NCBI RefSeq assembly: GCF_047303175.1
Contig: NZ_CP138945.1
Reading direction: 5' to 3' (one strand)
Length of the DNA: 64,000 nucleotides
Source of the DNA: Prochlorococcus_E sp000760215
GTDB lineage: Bacteria > Cyanobacteriota > Cyanobacteriia > PCC-6307 > Cyanobiaceae
Shown: one piece after another, positions 9,469 to 18,364 of the stretch
Layout: each line of letters starts with the position of its first letter
Position numbering within the stretch: the first letter of the stretch is position 1
Notes under the pieces: model-generated
What the model saw: the letters and a program-made list of their open reading frames with translations, nothing else
What the model was told of the DNA's origin: nothing
The model's database searches: none
Made by a program: the position numbers and the translations under genes

Positions 9469-9912
9469 ATGGAACTTCTTTCATTTCGTAAAAAGCAGCT
9501 TCGAAAACAGATTTCTGAAGCAAAAGAACTTGGTGAGCAAGATAAGTTCTTTGGGTTAAGAGCTCAATGGGTTCATCGTTATGGAATAGAAACTCTGGAA
9601 GAGCCTGAGCACTTAATTAAGATTCAAGAGATTCAGCCTTTAGAAAAGGAGCAGTCTTATGAGATTGAAACTTGTGATGAATACCAAATTCCAGAAGGAG
9701 ATAATCAGTGTTTTGACTCAGTTGAAGAGGATTGCTTTGAGGGACTTACTTGCTTAAATAGTTCTCTAAATGAGCGGACTGTTTCTGATCAAAAATTAGA
9801 TGATGTATTTACCAAACCTTCTTCTGATGCTTTGCCCCCTCCAATACCATCTTTAAATCATTTTCGAAGATGGCTGCCATCTGTAGAAGACGAAATGCCT
9901 AAGGCCTCTTAA
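9469..9912 (+). CDS. Hypothetical acidic protein
   Basis: I do not recognise this 147-residue protein. The first 35 residues are basic and probably helical (SFRKKQLRKQISEAKELGEQ), and the rest is acidic, rich in Glu, Gln and Ser, probably disordered, ending in a Pro-rich stretch (LPPPIPSLNHF). It has no signal peptide or membrane segment. It starts 23 bases after the ABC permease on the same strand, so it may share that transcript. The codon usage looks native. Confidence 0.7.
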   Translation: MELLSFRKKQLRKQISEAKELGEQDKFFGLRAQWVHRYGIETLEEPEHLIKIQEIQPLEKEQSYEIETCDEYQIPEGDNQCFDSVEEDCFEGLTCLNSSLNERTVSDQKLDDVFTKPSSDALPPPIPSLNHFRRWLPSVEDEMPKAS

Positions 9913-9968
9913 ATAAGGCTTACGCATTTTGAAAGTCTTTAAATCTTATTGATTTGGGTTGAAAATAT

Positions 9969-11666
9969 TTACATCATTCCTGGCATGCCCATGCCACCCA
10001 TGCCACCCATGCCAGGCATGCCCATGCCACCCATACCACCCATACCACCCATACCACCCATGGGATCTCCGCCACCATCGCCTCCAGCGGATGGTGGCTC
10101 AGGTTTGTCAGCAATGACCACTTCAGTTGTAATTAGTAGAGAGGCGATTGAGACGGCATCTTGAAGAGCTAGTCGGATCACTTTTACTGCATCAATAATT
10201 CCAGCAGACATTAAGTCTTCATATTCCCCCGTAGCGGCATTAAATCCTTTACCGAGCCTTTGAATTTCAGATACAACAACCTCACCATTTTCGCCAGCAT
10301 TAATGGCAATTTGTTTTGCGGGTGCAGAAAGAGCTTTCTTTATTATCTCCACTCCTGTTGATTGATCACCACTTAATTTGCTTGCAAGTGTACTTAACCC
10401 TTCAGCTAAATTAATTAGAGTTGTTCCTCCTCCAGCAACAATCCCCTCTTCTACTGCTGCTCTTGTTGCATTAAGGGCATCTTCGATTCTTAATTTACGG
10501 TTTTTTAACTCCGTTTCCGTTGGGGCCCCCACTTTGATTACTGCTACTCCTCCTGCAAGCTTCGCAATACGTTCATTTAATTTTTCTTTATCGTAATCAG
10601 AGTCTGTTTGATCAAGTTCTCTCTTGATAGAGGCAACTCTAGAAGCTACTTCTTTTTCAGTGTCATCACTAGCCACTATTGTTGTTGAGTCTTTAGTAAT
10701 GGTGATTTTTCTTGCTTTTCCTAAGTCTGATAAAGAAACCTTGTCTAAGCTCATGGCTTTGTCTTCGCTTATTAATGTCCCATTAGTTAAAACTGCTATA
10801 TCAGCTAAAGCGGCTTTTCTCCTTTCACCAAATGATGGTGCTCGTACTGCAGCAACTTGAAGAACCCCACGATTTTTATTAACCACTAAAGTTGCCAATG
10901 CTTCCCCATCAACTTCTTCAGCCAAAATCACAAGAGGAGAAGAACTCTTCTGGACAGTTTCTAAAACAGGTACAAGATCACTGATGGAACTTATTTTTCT
11001 ATCAGTAATTAGAAGTAAGGGATTCTCAAACTCGCAAATTTGTCTTTCTAAATCAGTAACAAAGTAAGGAGAGCTATAGCCTCTATCGAAGGCCATCCCT
11101 TCTGTTATTTCTAATTCTGTATTTAATGATTTTGATTCTTCAACTGTAATTACTCCATCTACGCTTACTTTGTCCATCGCTTCCGAAACCATTCTTCCTA
11201 TTTCCTCATCTCCACCGGCACTAACTGTTGCAACTTGAAGGACCTTGTCCCCACTGATTTTCTTACTTTGCTTTTGAAGATTATCAACTATATGAGATAC
11301 GGCTTTTTCCATCCCTCGACGGATTTCTATAGGGCTAGCTCCAGCTGCAGTATTTTTTAAACCTTCGTGAACCATTACCTGAGCTAATACTGTGGCAGTG
11401 GTTGTTCCGTCACCAGCTTTGTCTTTTGTTTTTGAAGCAACTTGTTCAATTAGCTTTGCACCTAGATTCTCAAAGGGGTTTTCAAGTTCAATATCCTTAG
11501 CAATAGTCACCCCATCATTAACAATGTCTGGAGCACCAAACTTCTTCTCCAGGACTACATTCCTGCCTTTTGGACCAATGGTTACTCTTACAGCATCAGC
11601 TAGAGTGTTAACGCCATTTTCTAGAGCGCCTCTGGATTCATCTGAAGATCTGATGATTTTGGACAT
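9969..11666 (-). CDS. groL: Chaperonin GroEL (60 kDa, not paired with groES)
   Basis: An ATP-dependent folding chamber subunit, 565 residues. Family features are the N-terminal IGPKGRNVVLE (about 32-42), the ATP-site motif GDGTTTATVLA (about 86-96) and the apical-domain region of normal length. The C-terminus is a long Gly/Met tail (PMGGMGGMGGMG..., about 32 residues) encoded by tandem copies of a 9-base unit. There is no groES upstream: the neighbour is a divergent small gene. Cyanobacteria typically have groESL1 plus a second, monocistronic groEL; this gene fits the second kind, but sequence alone does not settle which paralogue it is. Confidence 0.97.
   Translation of the reverse strand: MSKIIRSSDESRGALENGVNTLADAVRVTIGPKGRNVVLEKKFGAPDIVNDGVTIAKDIELENPFENLGAKLIEQVASKTKDKAGDGTTTATVLAQVMVHEGLKNTAAGASPIEIRRGMEKAVSHIVDNLQKQSKKISGDKVLQVATVSAGGDEEIGRMVSEAMDKVSVDGVITVEESKSLNTELEITEGMAFDRGYSSPYFVTDLERQICEFENPLLLITDRKISSISDLVPVLETVQKSSSPLVILAEEVDGEALATLVVNKNRGVLQVAAVRAPSFGERRKAALADIAVLTNGTLISEDKAMSLDKVSLSDLGKARKITITKDSTTIVASDDTEKEVASRVASIKRELDQTDSDYDKEKLNERIAKLAGGVAVIKVGAPTETELKNRKLRIEDALNATRAAVEEGIVAGGGTTLINLAEGLSTLASKLSGDQSTGVEIIKKALSAPAKQIAINAGENGEVVVSEIQRLGKGFNAATGEYEDLMSAGIIDAVKVIRLALQDAVSIASLLITTEVVIADKPEPPSAGGDGGGDPMGGMGGMGGMGGMGMPGMGGMGGMGMPGMM
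9972..10062. repeat. Tandem low-complexity repeat encoding the GroEL Gly-Met tail
   Basis: A run of short near-identical units of the form CC(C/A)ATACCACC and CCATGCCACC, read on the minus strand as Gly-Gly-Met and Gly-Met-Pro repeats. It lies entirely inside the groEL 3' end and is the likely place for copy-number change between strains. The plus-strand reading gives an apparent Pro-Met-rich ORF, which is a shadow. Confidence 0.8.
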
Positions 11667-11802
11667 TTTTCTCTGAACCTATTCACAATTTCCATTAACA
11701 CTCTTACGAAAAGTTAGTTGTTAATAAGTGGGGAAATCCGAATCCTTTGATTTTTAGATTCAAATAGTGCTTTATGCGACTGGGCCGCTTAAGGTTTCAA
11801 GT

Positions 11803-11976
11803 ATGAATGATTCAGGATCATTATTTTTCATATTGATGGCTGGCCTTGCAGCTACTATGACTTTGATTTATTTCCCTATGCGTTTATTTTTAACAGCAAC
11901 TGCTAGAAGCAGGCGCTTAAAGCTTTTGCAACGTATCAGGCGGTTGCGAGATGAGCTAGGTCAGCCTATTGAGTGA
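11803..11976 (+). CDS. Small membrane protein, conserved hypothetical
   Basis: A 57-residue protein starting at the ATG at 11803 (MNDSGSLFF). An upstream GTG at 11767 would add 12 residues that do not resemble a leader. It has one membrane helix (about residues 6-28) followed by a strongly basic helix (RSRRLKLLQRIRRLRDEL), so the C-terminus is probably cytoplasmic. I do not know its function. It is divergent from groEL. The basic tail could contact nucleic acid or lipid head groups, but this is a guess. Confidence 0.72.
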   Translation: MNDSGSLFFILMAGLAATMTLIYFPMRLFLTATARSRRLKLLQRIRRLRDELGQPIE

Positions 11977-12401
11977 TAGATGGTGAACTGGTTTTAACAC
12001 TTGAGAGAATTATGCTTTGGGGTGAGAAATTAGAGGTTGGTTTTATTTTTCTCGCTATGAGAATGACTTTGATAGAGCTTCAAAACTAAGTAAAATTTAA
12101 AACTTTTTATTCCTGAAATGTTTTGAGTTCCTTTGAAAAATAGAGATTTGCTTTAGGGTTGTCATCATCTTCTAACTAGCAAAATTCATCTCAAAGGATT
12201 GATGCAATGTGATTAGAAAGAAAATAATTGGTATTGGATTCGATGAATGTTTAGTTGGATTAGGCAAAACCTTACGAGCTTGCTTTTCAATAATAATGAG
12301 GTTTTCAAACGAGAAAGTTACATCTATAGAATATTATCTTCCTGAGACTTATTGGTATTACTATATGCTTAGCGTATTTCGCTTGGTGTGCAGACCAAAA
12401 A
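11977..12401. other. 425-base intergenic stretch
   Basis: It lies between the small membrane protein gene and the 3' end of fabG. I find no RNA gene, strong hairpin or convincing reading frame. A 25-codon frame (12012-12089) preceded by GAGAG, and a longer frame running from 12209 into antisense fabG, are the only open stretches, and neither resembles a known protein. Confidence 0.5.
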
Positions 12402-13154
12402 CTAACCCATCACCATTCCCCCATCAACTTGTAATACCTGCCCTGTTATATAACTCGCTGCAGGATCTGCTGCTAGAAAAGCAACTGTTCCAGCAATATG
12501 CTCAGGAGTCCCAAATTTTCCTAAGGGAATTGCTGAAAGTATTTTTTCGGCGTCTAAGTCTTTTGTCATATCTGTCTCAATAAACCCAGGAGCGACTGCA
12601 TTTACAGTTATTCCTCTGCTTGCAAACTCCTTAGCAGAACTCTTTGTTAAGCCTATTACTCCTGCTTTTGCAGAGGCATAATTGGCTTGGCCTGCATTTC
12701 CCATAAGCCCGACGACGGATGTGATATTGATAATTCTCCCTTTCTTGGCTTTCAGCATTGATCGTGAAACTGCTTTGGTGCATAAAAATACTCCAGTCAA
12801 ATTTAAATCTATAACTGATTGCCAGTCTTCAGTTTTCATTCTCATTAATAGACCGTCTTTTGTGATTCCAGCATTGTTAATTAAAAGGTCTATTTGGCTA
12901 CTTTTTTTTAAAATCGTTTCGACCAATTCATTAACAGCATCTTCATTTGCCACATTTGCTTGCAATGAATATGCTTCCCCACCATTTCTTTTTATTGATT
13001 CCACTACTTCTTCAGCTTTCTCTGGCGAGCTTGAATAGTTCACTACGACTTTAGCTCCTAAACTGGCTAGCTTTAGGGCAATTGATTTGCCGATACCTCG
13101 ACTGGAGCCTGTGACAAGAGCGGTTTGACCCTTAAGGAGCGATGAAGAAGTCAT
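12402..13154 (-). CDS. fabG: 3-oxoacyl-[acyl-carrier-protein] reductase
   Basis: It reduces 3-oxoacyl-ACP with NADPH in each cycle of type II fatty acid synthesis. With the ATG at 13154 the protein has 250 residues, the family's usual length; a TTG at 13187 would add 11 residues and is less likely. It is a classical short-chain dehydrogenase: cofactor motif TGSSRGIG (15-22), NNAG (93-96), and the catalytic Ser146, Tyr159 and Lys163 in YASAK. The C-terminus GQVLQVDGGMVMG is typical of FabG. It is a single gene, divergent from ispD. Confidence 0.95.
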   Translation of the reverse strand: MTSSSLLKGQTALVTGSSRGIGKSIALKLASLGAKVVVNYSSSPEKAEEVVESIKRNGGEAYSLQANVANEDAVNELVETILKKSSQIDLLINNAGITKDGLLMRMKTEDWQSVIDLNLTGVFLCTKAVSRSMLKAKKGRIINITSVVGLMGNAGQANYASAKAGVIGLTKSSAKEFASRGITVNAVAPGFIETDMTKDLDAEKILSAIPLGKFGTPEHIAGTVAFLAADPAASYITGQVLQVDGGMVMG

Positions 13155-13257
13155 GCGATGTTTTGTTTCCTTGATTGTGAAGATCAAAGTAGTTTGTACT
13201 TAACCTAATAAATTAGTTCAGTGTTGATTAACTTGAAAGGTTTTGCTGCCTTTCTTT

Positions 13258-13264
13258 AAAAGGA
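13258..13264 (+). promoter_or_regulatory. Ribosome binding site deciding the TTG start of ispD
   Basis: AAAGGAG ends 7 bases before the TTG at 13272. It is one of the clearer Shine-Dalgarno sequences in this window and supports the non-ATG start, which also gives the expected family N-terminus. Confidence 0.7.
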
Positions 13265-13271
13265 GCTAGTT

Positions 13272-13952
13272 TTGCATTTATTAATTGCTGCAGCTGGAAG
13301 TGGTAAAAGAATGGGAGCCAATTGCAACAAGCTGTTCTTGCAGGTAGCAGGCCGAGCAGTGTTGGCATGGACTCTTGATGCGGCCAAGCAAGCAGAATCA
13401 ATCAAATGGATTGGTATTGTTGGTCAGCCTTCTGATAAGGATTTCATAAATTCCATTGTAAAAGAATGCTCTGTAGAAACTCATTGGATAGATGGTGGAC
13501 AAACACGCCAAGAATCAGTACAGAGAGGATTAGCCGGTTTGCCTTTAGATGCGCAATATGTTCTTATTCATGATGGAGCAAGGTGTTTGGTAGAGCCTCA
13601 ATTACTTGATAAATGTGCTCAGCTTGTTAAAGAGGGAGTCTCTGTAATTGCTGCAACTCCTGTGACAGATACTATTAAGAAAGTTTCTAAAGATGGTTTT
13701 ATTTCCAATACACCTGATAGATCAAAACTATGGGCCGCACAAACTCCCCAAGCTTTTTCAGTTGATCAATTAAAGAGAGGGCATAAAAAAGCTCTTGAAA
13801 ATCATTGGACGGTTACTGATGATGCCTCGCTGTTTGAGAAACTTGAATGGCCTGTCAAGGTCTTAGAGTCAAGTCCGTCTAATATTAAAGTCACCACTCA
13901 ATTTGACCTTGTCATTGCGGAAGCGTTGATTTGCAAGAGGGTTCAAGACTAA
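13272..13952 (+). CDS. ispD: 2-C-methyl-D-erythritol 4-phosphate cytidylyltransferase
   Basis: It makes CDP-methylerythritol from MEP and CTP in the non-mevalonate isoprenoid pathway, which feeds carotenoids, phytol and plastoquinone. The 226 residues begin at a TTG with a good Shine-Dalgarno sequence. The nucleotide-binding motif is AAAGSGKRMG followed by ANCNK (about 5-19), with later motifs IHDGARCLV (near 100) and TPVTDTIKKV (near 131). The 3' end overlaps the convergent LD-carboxypeptidase gene by 41 bases. Confidence 0.95.
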   Translation: MHLLIAAAGSGKRMGANCNKLFLQVAGRAVLAWTLDAAKQAESIKWIGIVGQPSDKDFINSIVKECSVETHWIDGGQTRQESVQRGLAGLPLDAQYVLIHDGARCLVEPQLLDKCAQLVKEGVSVIAATPVTDTIKKVSKDGFISNTPDRSKLWAAQTPQAFSVDQLKRGHKKALENHWTVTDDASLFEKLEWPVKVLESSPSNIKVTTQFDLVIAEALICKRVQD

Positions 13953-14832
13953 GACGACCTTTGAAACCATCGAGTGTAGCTTCCCAACCCAGTGGTAAAG
14001 CTGCATTTCCACAGCAATGACCTACTGGTAAGTTTGCTATCACTGGAATATTGAGATCAAGAGAACGCTCTTTAAGAATTTCTGTGAGGGCAAAGTTTTG
14101 AGATGTATCAGTTCCTTCTTCTGTACAGTTTAGAAAATTCCCAAAAGCAAGTCCGGCAAGCTGTTGAAGCAGACCATTTACACGCCATTGAGTAAGCATT
14201 CTGTCGATTCGGTATGGAGCCTCTTCAACATCTTCGAGTATTAATATTGCGCCTTTTAAATCAGGCATAAATTGACTTCCTATTAAATGCGATGCGACGG
14301 TAAGGTTTGTAGCTATTAAAGGACCTTTGGATATCCCTTGGCTCCAAGGTTCTCCATAAAGATCAGGTACTGACTTGTTGAACAAAAGCGATCGCAATCG
14401 CTCTTTGCTCCATTCAGGTTCCTTTGCAATCGAATTCACTAATGGACCGTGTATTGCGCCATCAAACCCTGCTGATAGTCTTGCAAGAAGAACCGATGAC
14501 AAGTCAGAGTACCCAAGGACCCAGCCTTTATCCCATGGCTGATTCCGTTCTAATAATCTTGCCGACCCCCAGCCTCCTTTCGCAAATGCAAGTAAAGGAG
14601 GAGTATTTGCGGAGTGAAGGTCATTGTATCTAACGTCATCTTCCCCAGCTAGATAGCCCCAATGCTTCCCAGCCTTAACTCTGTTTACACAGCTTAACCC
14701 CCAGCTTTTAAAGATGTCAAGACCTTCAAGTAGACGATCTTCTTCATTCACAGGGGAACTTATAGATATTGTATGTACCTCGTCTCCTGGTTGTAGACGC
14801 TTTGTGATTGTCTTTGGATTAATTCTAATCAT
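13912..14832 (-). CDS. LD-carboxypeptidase (peptidase family S66)
   Basis: It removes the terminal D-Ala from murein tetrapeptides during peptidoglycan recycling. The 306-residue protein has the S66 nucleophile Ser109 in LGYSDLSSV, an acidic residue in ILEDVEEAPYR (about 210-220) and the C-terminal His in LPVGHCCGN (about 276). The substrate-side motif AKGGWGSARLL (about 84-94) is also present. It has no signal peptide, fitting a cytoplasmic recycling enzyme. The start is 3 bases from the end of ubiA on the same strand, so the two are probably cotranscribed. Confidence 0.88.
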   Translation of the reverse strand: MIRINPKTITKRLQPGDEVHTISISSPVNEEDRLLEGLDIFKSWGLSCVNRVKAGKHWGYLAGEDDVRYNDLHSANTPPLLAFAKGGWGSARLLERNQPWDKGWVLGYSDLSSVLLARLSAGFDGAIHGPLVNSIAKEPEWSKERLRSLLFNKSVPDLYGEPWSQGISKGPLIATNLTVASHLIGSQFMPDLKGAILILEDVEEAPYRIDRMLTQWRVNGLLQQLAGLAFGNFLNCTEEGTDTSQNFALTEILKERSLDLNIPVIANLPVGHCCGNAALPLGWEATLDGFKGRLSLEPSCKSTLPQ

Positions 14833-14835
14833 TCA

Positions 14836-15756
14836 CTAAAGACTTCCTAGAATCAAACCTGATAATATTAAACTACCAAGAAGTGTTTGATTCTTAAAAT
14901 GCCTGCCGAAGCCTTTTGTAGCTGGTATTGATGCTTTTAATGAAAGAACTTCTCGTTGCATCCCCACACTTGCCAAAAGCCAGATAGGCCAAAAGACTAG
15001 ATTTATTCCTTTGGTTAATGCACTAAGGCCAATTAGGATTGATGTGAGGGCATAGCATATTGCAACTGCTTTGAAAGCCTTTGGGCCAAGTGCAAGTGCA
15101 CTACTATTAAGCCCTAATCTGTCGTCATCCTCTTTGTCGGCCATTGCATAGATGGTGTCAAAACCAAAAGTCCAAATCATTGTTGCCATCCAGCATGTTA
15201 TAAGGGGAACCCCTCCGTTTAAAGAAGAATTGCTTGCAGCCCAAGGAATTAACACTGCAAATCCCCAACAGATGGCAAGGAGAGCTTGTGGGTATTTAAA
15301 CCATCTTTTAGAAGATGGATAAAGAAGGATCGGCAGTAAAGAAATTGCTGATAGCTTTAAACATAGAGCTTGACTAGAGGGTGGTAGCAAGAATATGACT
15401 TGAAAGCTTGCGAAAAGCAGAACAGCCATAGCTATTAATGCAGTTGCTGTTGTTAAACTCCCATTGGCAAGGGGCCTGCTTTTTGTACGACTGACTTGAG
15501 AATCGATATTTTTGTCCCAAAGGTCATTAGCAATGCAACCAGAGCCACTAACGAGTATTCCCCCGAGGATTATCAGCCCAACTAAAGTATTGCTAGGCGG
15601 GGCTGATGGGTTTAACCACAGAGCCCATCCTGCCGGTATCAGCAGGATTATTCTGCCAGTAGGTTTATTCCATCTAAGAAGATTAACTAAAGATGAGAGA
15701 GTTTGATTAAGAGGGAAGTTTTTCACTTGCGAGTTGTTTTTAGAAAGGTTAATCAA
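14836..15756 (-). CDS. ubiA: 4-Hydroxybenzoate polyprenyltransferase
   Basis: It attaches a polyprenyl chain to 4-hydroxybenzoate; in cyanobacteria this is a step to plastoquinone. The 306-residue protein has about nine membrane helices and two Asp-rich motifs: NDLWDKNIDSQVSRTKSRPL (about 78-97), and ADKEDDDRLG near residue 206, which together bind the prenyl diphosphate through Mg. The start is a TTG at 15756 without a clear Shine-Dalgarno sequence; a GTG ten codons later is the alternative. It is divergent from ppx. Confidence 0.93.
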   Translation of the reverse strand: MINLSKNNSQVKNFPLNQTLSSLVNLLRWNKPTGRIILLIPAGWALWLNPSAPPSNTLVGLIILGGILVSGSGCIANDLWDKNIDSQVSRTKSRPLANGSLTTATALIAMAVLLFASFQVIFLLPPSSQALCLKLSAISLLPILLYPSSKRWFKYPQALLAICWGFAVLIPWAASNSSLNGGVPLITCWMATMIWTFGFDTIYAMADKEDDDRLGLNSSALALGPKAFKAVAICYALTSILIGLSALTKGINLVFWPIWLLASVGMQREVLSLKASIPATKGFGRHFKNQTLLGSLILSGLILGSL

Positions 15757-15793
15757 TAACTGCTAGATTCCTATTGATCCTGTTAGACCTGTT

Positions 15794-17470
15794 GTGTCCA
15801 AGAGCACTGTTGGAGTTACAGGTTTTACATCGCCTTCGCTTAATCAAGGTGAAAGTTTTCAAAGCAAGGATTCTCGTTTTAGGAATAATGAAAAAATTCG
15901 TAGAGTAGCAGCTATAGATATAGGTACCAACTCAACTCATTTAGTTATTGCATCTGTAGATCCTAGTTTGCATACATTTAGCATTGATTTAGCAGAGAAA
16001 GCTACGACCAGATTGGGGAATCGAGATAAAGACAATGGAGAACTAACTTTTAGAGCGAAAACAAGGGTTTTCGAGGCTCTAAAAAGGTTTAAAGAACTTG
16101 CTATCAGTCATAGAGTTGATGATATTCTTTTGGCCGCAACTAGTGCGGTTAGAGAAGCGCCTAATGGCAGAGAATTTTTGATTCAGATAAAAGAAGAGCT
16201 TGCTTTAACAGTAGAACTAATTAGTGGCATTGAAGAAGCCAGGCTTATTTATTTAGGTGTCCTGTCAGGGATGACCTTTGGTAAGCAACCTCATATTTTG
16301 ATTGACATAGGTGGTGGTTCTACAGAGTTAATACTTGCAGATGATCAAGACGCAAGAGCATTGTCTAGTACTAGGATTGGAGCAGTTAGTCTTCAAAGGG
16401 ATTTTGTAAGGCATGGTTCTCTTTCGATCTCTAGATTGAATTTCTTAAAAACTTTTATTCAGGGATCTTTAGAACCTGCTGTCAACAAAATTTCTTCTCG
16501 TTTGAAATCAAAGGAGTCTGCAGTATTAGTTGCCACTAGTGGAACAGCCTTGTCTATTGGAGCCTTGGCAGCATCGCAAGAACAAGATTTTGTATTAAGA
16601 AAACATGGTTACAAGATTTCCAAAGAAAAATTAGATGATTTGATTGAGAAGTTGTTAGGTATGACTATTGAGCAGAGAAGAAAGTTGCCTTGTTTAAGTG
16701 ATCGGAGGGCTGAGATTATTATTCCAGGTGCTTTGATAATGCAGAAAGCCATGCAAATGTTGGACATAGAAGAGGTAGTCCTTAGTGAGAGAGCACTTAG
16801 AGAGGGTCTGGTTGTTGATTGGATGTTGCGAAGAGGCTTGCTTAAAGATCGATATAGCTTACAAGGAAGTATTCGTAAGAGAACTGTTATTCATCAAGTA
16901 GAAAGGTTTTCTGTTAATAGGGAACGTTCTGCACGAATTGCAAATAATGCACTTTCTATTTATGAAAACACACAAGGATCTTTACATAATGATTCTGGGA
17001 TTGGGAAGGATTTGCTTTGGGCTGCAGCAATGCTGCATTTGTGCGGTCAGCATATTAATTTGAGCTCTTATCACAAGCATTCTTGGTATTTAATTCGTCA
17101 TTGCGAATTGTTGGGATATTCTCAAGCGGAACATTTAATGGTTGCTGCAATTGCTCGCTATCACAGAAAAAGCCTTCCTAAGAAAAAGCACGATGTTTGG
17201 CAACTCTTGGAAAACAAGGAGGATCGGAAAATTGTTTCTGAAATGTCTTTAATTTTGCGGTTAGCATCTGCAATGGATAAGCGCCCTGAATCAGTTATTT
17301 CATCATTAAAAGTAAAGCAATCATCCCTTGAGATTATTTTTGAACTTACTCCCAAAAAAGAAAGTGACACTCTAGACCTTGAATCTTGGAGCTTAAACAA
17401 TTGCAGCTCAATTGTTAAGGAATTAACAGGATTTGAATTGCTAGTTATAATTAAAACTCCAATTGCCTAG
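15794..17470 (+). CDS. ppx: Exopolyphosphatase (Ppx/GppA family)
   Basis: It hydrolyses terminal phosphate from polyphosphate, or pppGpp in GppA-like members. The 558 residues start at GTG 15794. The N-terminal half is an actin-like phosphatase fold: VAAIDIGTNSTHLVI (about 38-52), ATSAVREAPNG (near 110) and the phosphate-2 motif DIGGGSTELIL (about 172-182). The C-terminal half is the HD-like domain with HKHSWYLIRH and IARYHRK. About 30 polar residues precede the domain. Polyphosphate turnover would suit a phosphate-poor ocean, but that link is inferred. Confidence 0.93.
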   Translation: MSKSTVGVTGFTSPSLNQGESFQSKDSRFRNNEKIRRVAAIDIGTNSTHLVIASVDPSLHTFSIDLAEKATTRLGNRDKDNGELTFRAKTRVFEALKRFKELAISHRVDDILLAATSAVREAPNGREFLIQIKEELALTVELISGIEEARLIYLGVLSGMTFGKQPHILIDIGGGSTELILADDQDARALSSTRIGAVSLQRDFVRHGSLSISRLNFLKTFIQGSLEPAVNKISSRLKSKESAVLVATSGTALSIGALAASQEQDFVLRKHGYKISKEKLDDLIEKLLGMTIEQRRKLPCLSDRRAEIIIPGALIMQKAMQMLDIEEVVLSERALREGLVVDWMLRRGLLKDRYSLQGSIRKRTVIHQVERFSVNRERSARIANNALSIYENTQGSLHNDSGIGKDLLWAAAMLHLCGQHINLSSYHKHSWYLIRHCELLGYSQAEHLMVAAIARYHRKSLPKKKHDVWQLLENKEDRKIVSEMSLILRLASAMDKRPESVISSLKVKQSSLEIIFELTPKKESDTLDLESWSLNNCSSIVKELTGFELLVIIKTPIA

Positions 17471-17611
17471 AATATATAATGCTTTAATGCTTATAGGAAA
17501 AGTCTTAAAGGTGAAATATTCTGTGGCATTAGTATTTCTATTCTCCTTTTTAATTCAATTTATCAGAGACTAATTCTCTACCATAACTCTTTGATTAACA
17601 GTTTTATAAAA

Positions 17612-18364
17612 TTATTTATTTCTAAATAAATGTTTATGTTTATGATGATAAAGCTTTGATCTTTGATTATTGGATCTTAATGCTGGGCTGATTATATAAA
17701 GAGTAGTCCTAATCAACTTTTTCTTTCTAGATGTTAACGCCAAATCTTTTAAGGCAACTACTTTTATCCATTGATCTTCCCAAGTAACTCTATGAGCAAT
17801 AGCGACTGGAGTATCTTCTGGGTAATACATCAATAGTTTCTCTTGTACTTCTTCTACATGTCTTGCACTTAGGTAAAGGCATATAGAGGCACCTGTTTTA
17901 GCAAGATTCTCAAGTTTTTCCTTTTGAGGAATACCGGTTCGCCCACTTATCCGGCTAAGTACAATTGTTTGTACGATCCCTGGAATTGTAAGTTCTTTTT
18001 TTAATTCTGATGCAGTCGCTTGATATGCACTTATGCCTGGTATTACTTCAACTTCTATTCCTTCTTCTGCTAAGCCACATATTTGTTCTGATATAGCACC
18101 ATATAAGCAAGGGTCTCCATCGTGTAGGCGAACTACCTTTTTTCCTTGATTAGCTTTTCTAATAAGGAGTGAAAGGATTTCCTCAAGCGTTAAGGCACTG
18201 GTTTTAAATTTCTCGCAGTTTGAAGAGGTTAATTCTGCAATTTCAGGAGAAATTAGTGAGTCTGTCCAGATCAGCACCTCTGCTTCTTTAAGTCTATTTA
18301 AGGCTCTTAAAGTTAATAGATCAGGGGCTCCTGGACCAGCGCCAACTATTGATATTGGATTCAT
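17612..18364 (-). CDS. cobM: Precorrin-4 C11-methyltransferase
   Basis: It transfers methyl from S-adenosylmethionine to C-11 of precorrin-4 (or the cobalt form) in corrin ring synthesis for pseudo-cobalamin. The 250 residues carry the tetrapyrrole-methylase motifs GAGPGAPDLLTLRA (about 8-21), HDGDPCLYGA (about 81-90) and PGISAYQATA (about 108-117). After the usual end there is a His/Lys-rich tail (KLYHHKHKHLF). The start overlaps the stop of lgt by 4 bases. CobK, a later enzyme of the same pathway, is encoded at 56034-56858. Confidence 0.95.
   Translation of the reverse strand: MNPISIVGAGPGAPDLLTLRALNRLKEAEVLIWTDSLISPEIAELTSSNCEKFKTSALTLEEILSLLIRKANQGKKVVRLHDGDPCLYGAISEQICGLAEEGIEVEVIPGISAYQATASELKKELTIPGIVQTIVLSRISGRTGIPQKEKLENLAKTGASICLYLSARHVEEVQEKLLMYYPEDTPVAIAHRVTWEDQWIKVVALKDLALTSRKKKLIRTTLYIISPALRSNNQRSKLYHHKHKHLFRNK

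Noticed and set aside
9949..10164. Pro/Met-rich plus-strand ORF
   Set aside because: It is the complementary reading of the groEL Gly-Met repeat.
11695..11724. CIRCE operator upstream of groEL
   Set aside because: Only one half fits; the other half and the spacing do not, so I did not list it as a feature.
12209..12583. 124-codon plus-strand ORF in the gap and antisense to fabG
   Set aside because: Its second half is the shadow of fabG, the first half resembles nothing known, and there is no ribosome site at its non-ATG start.
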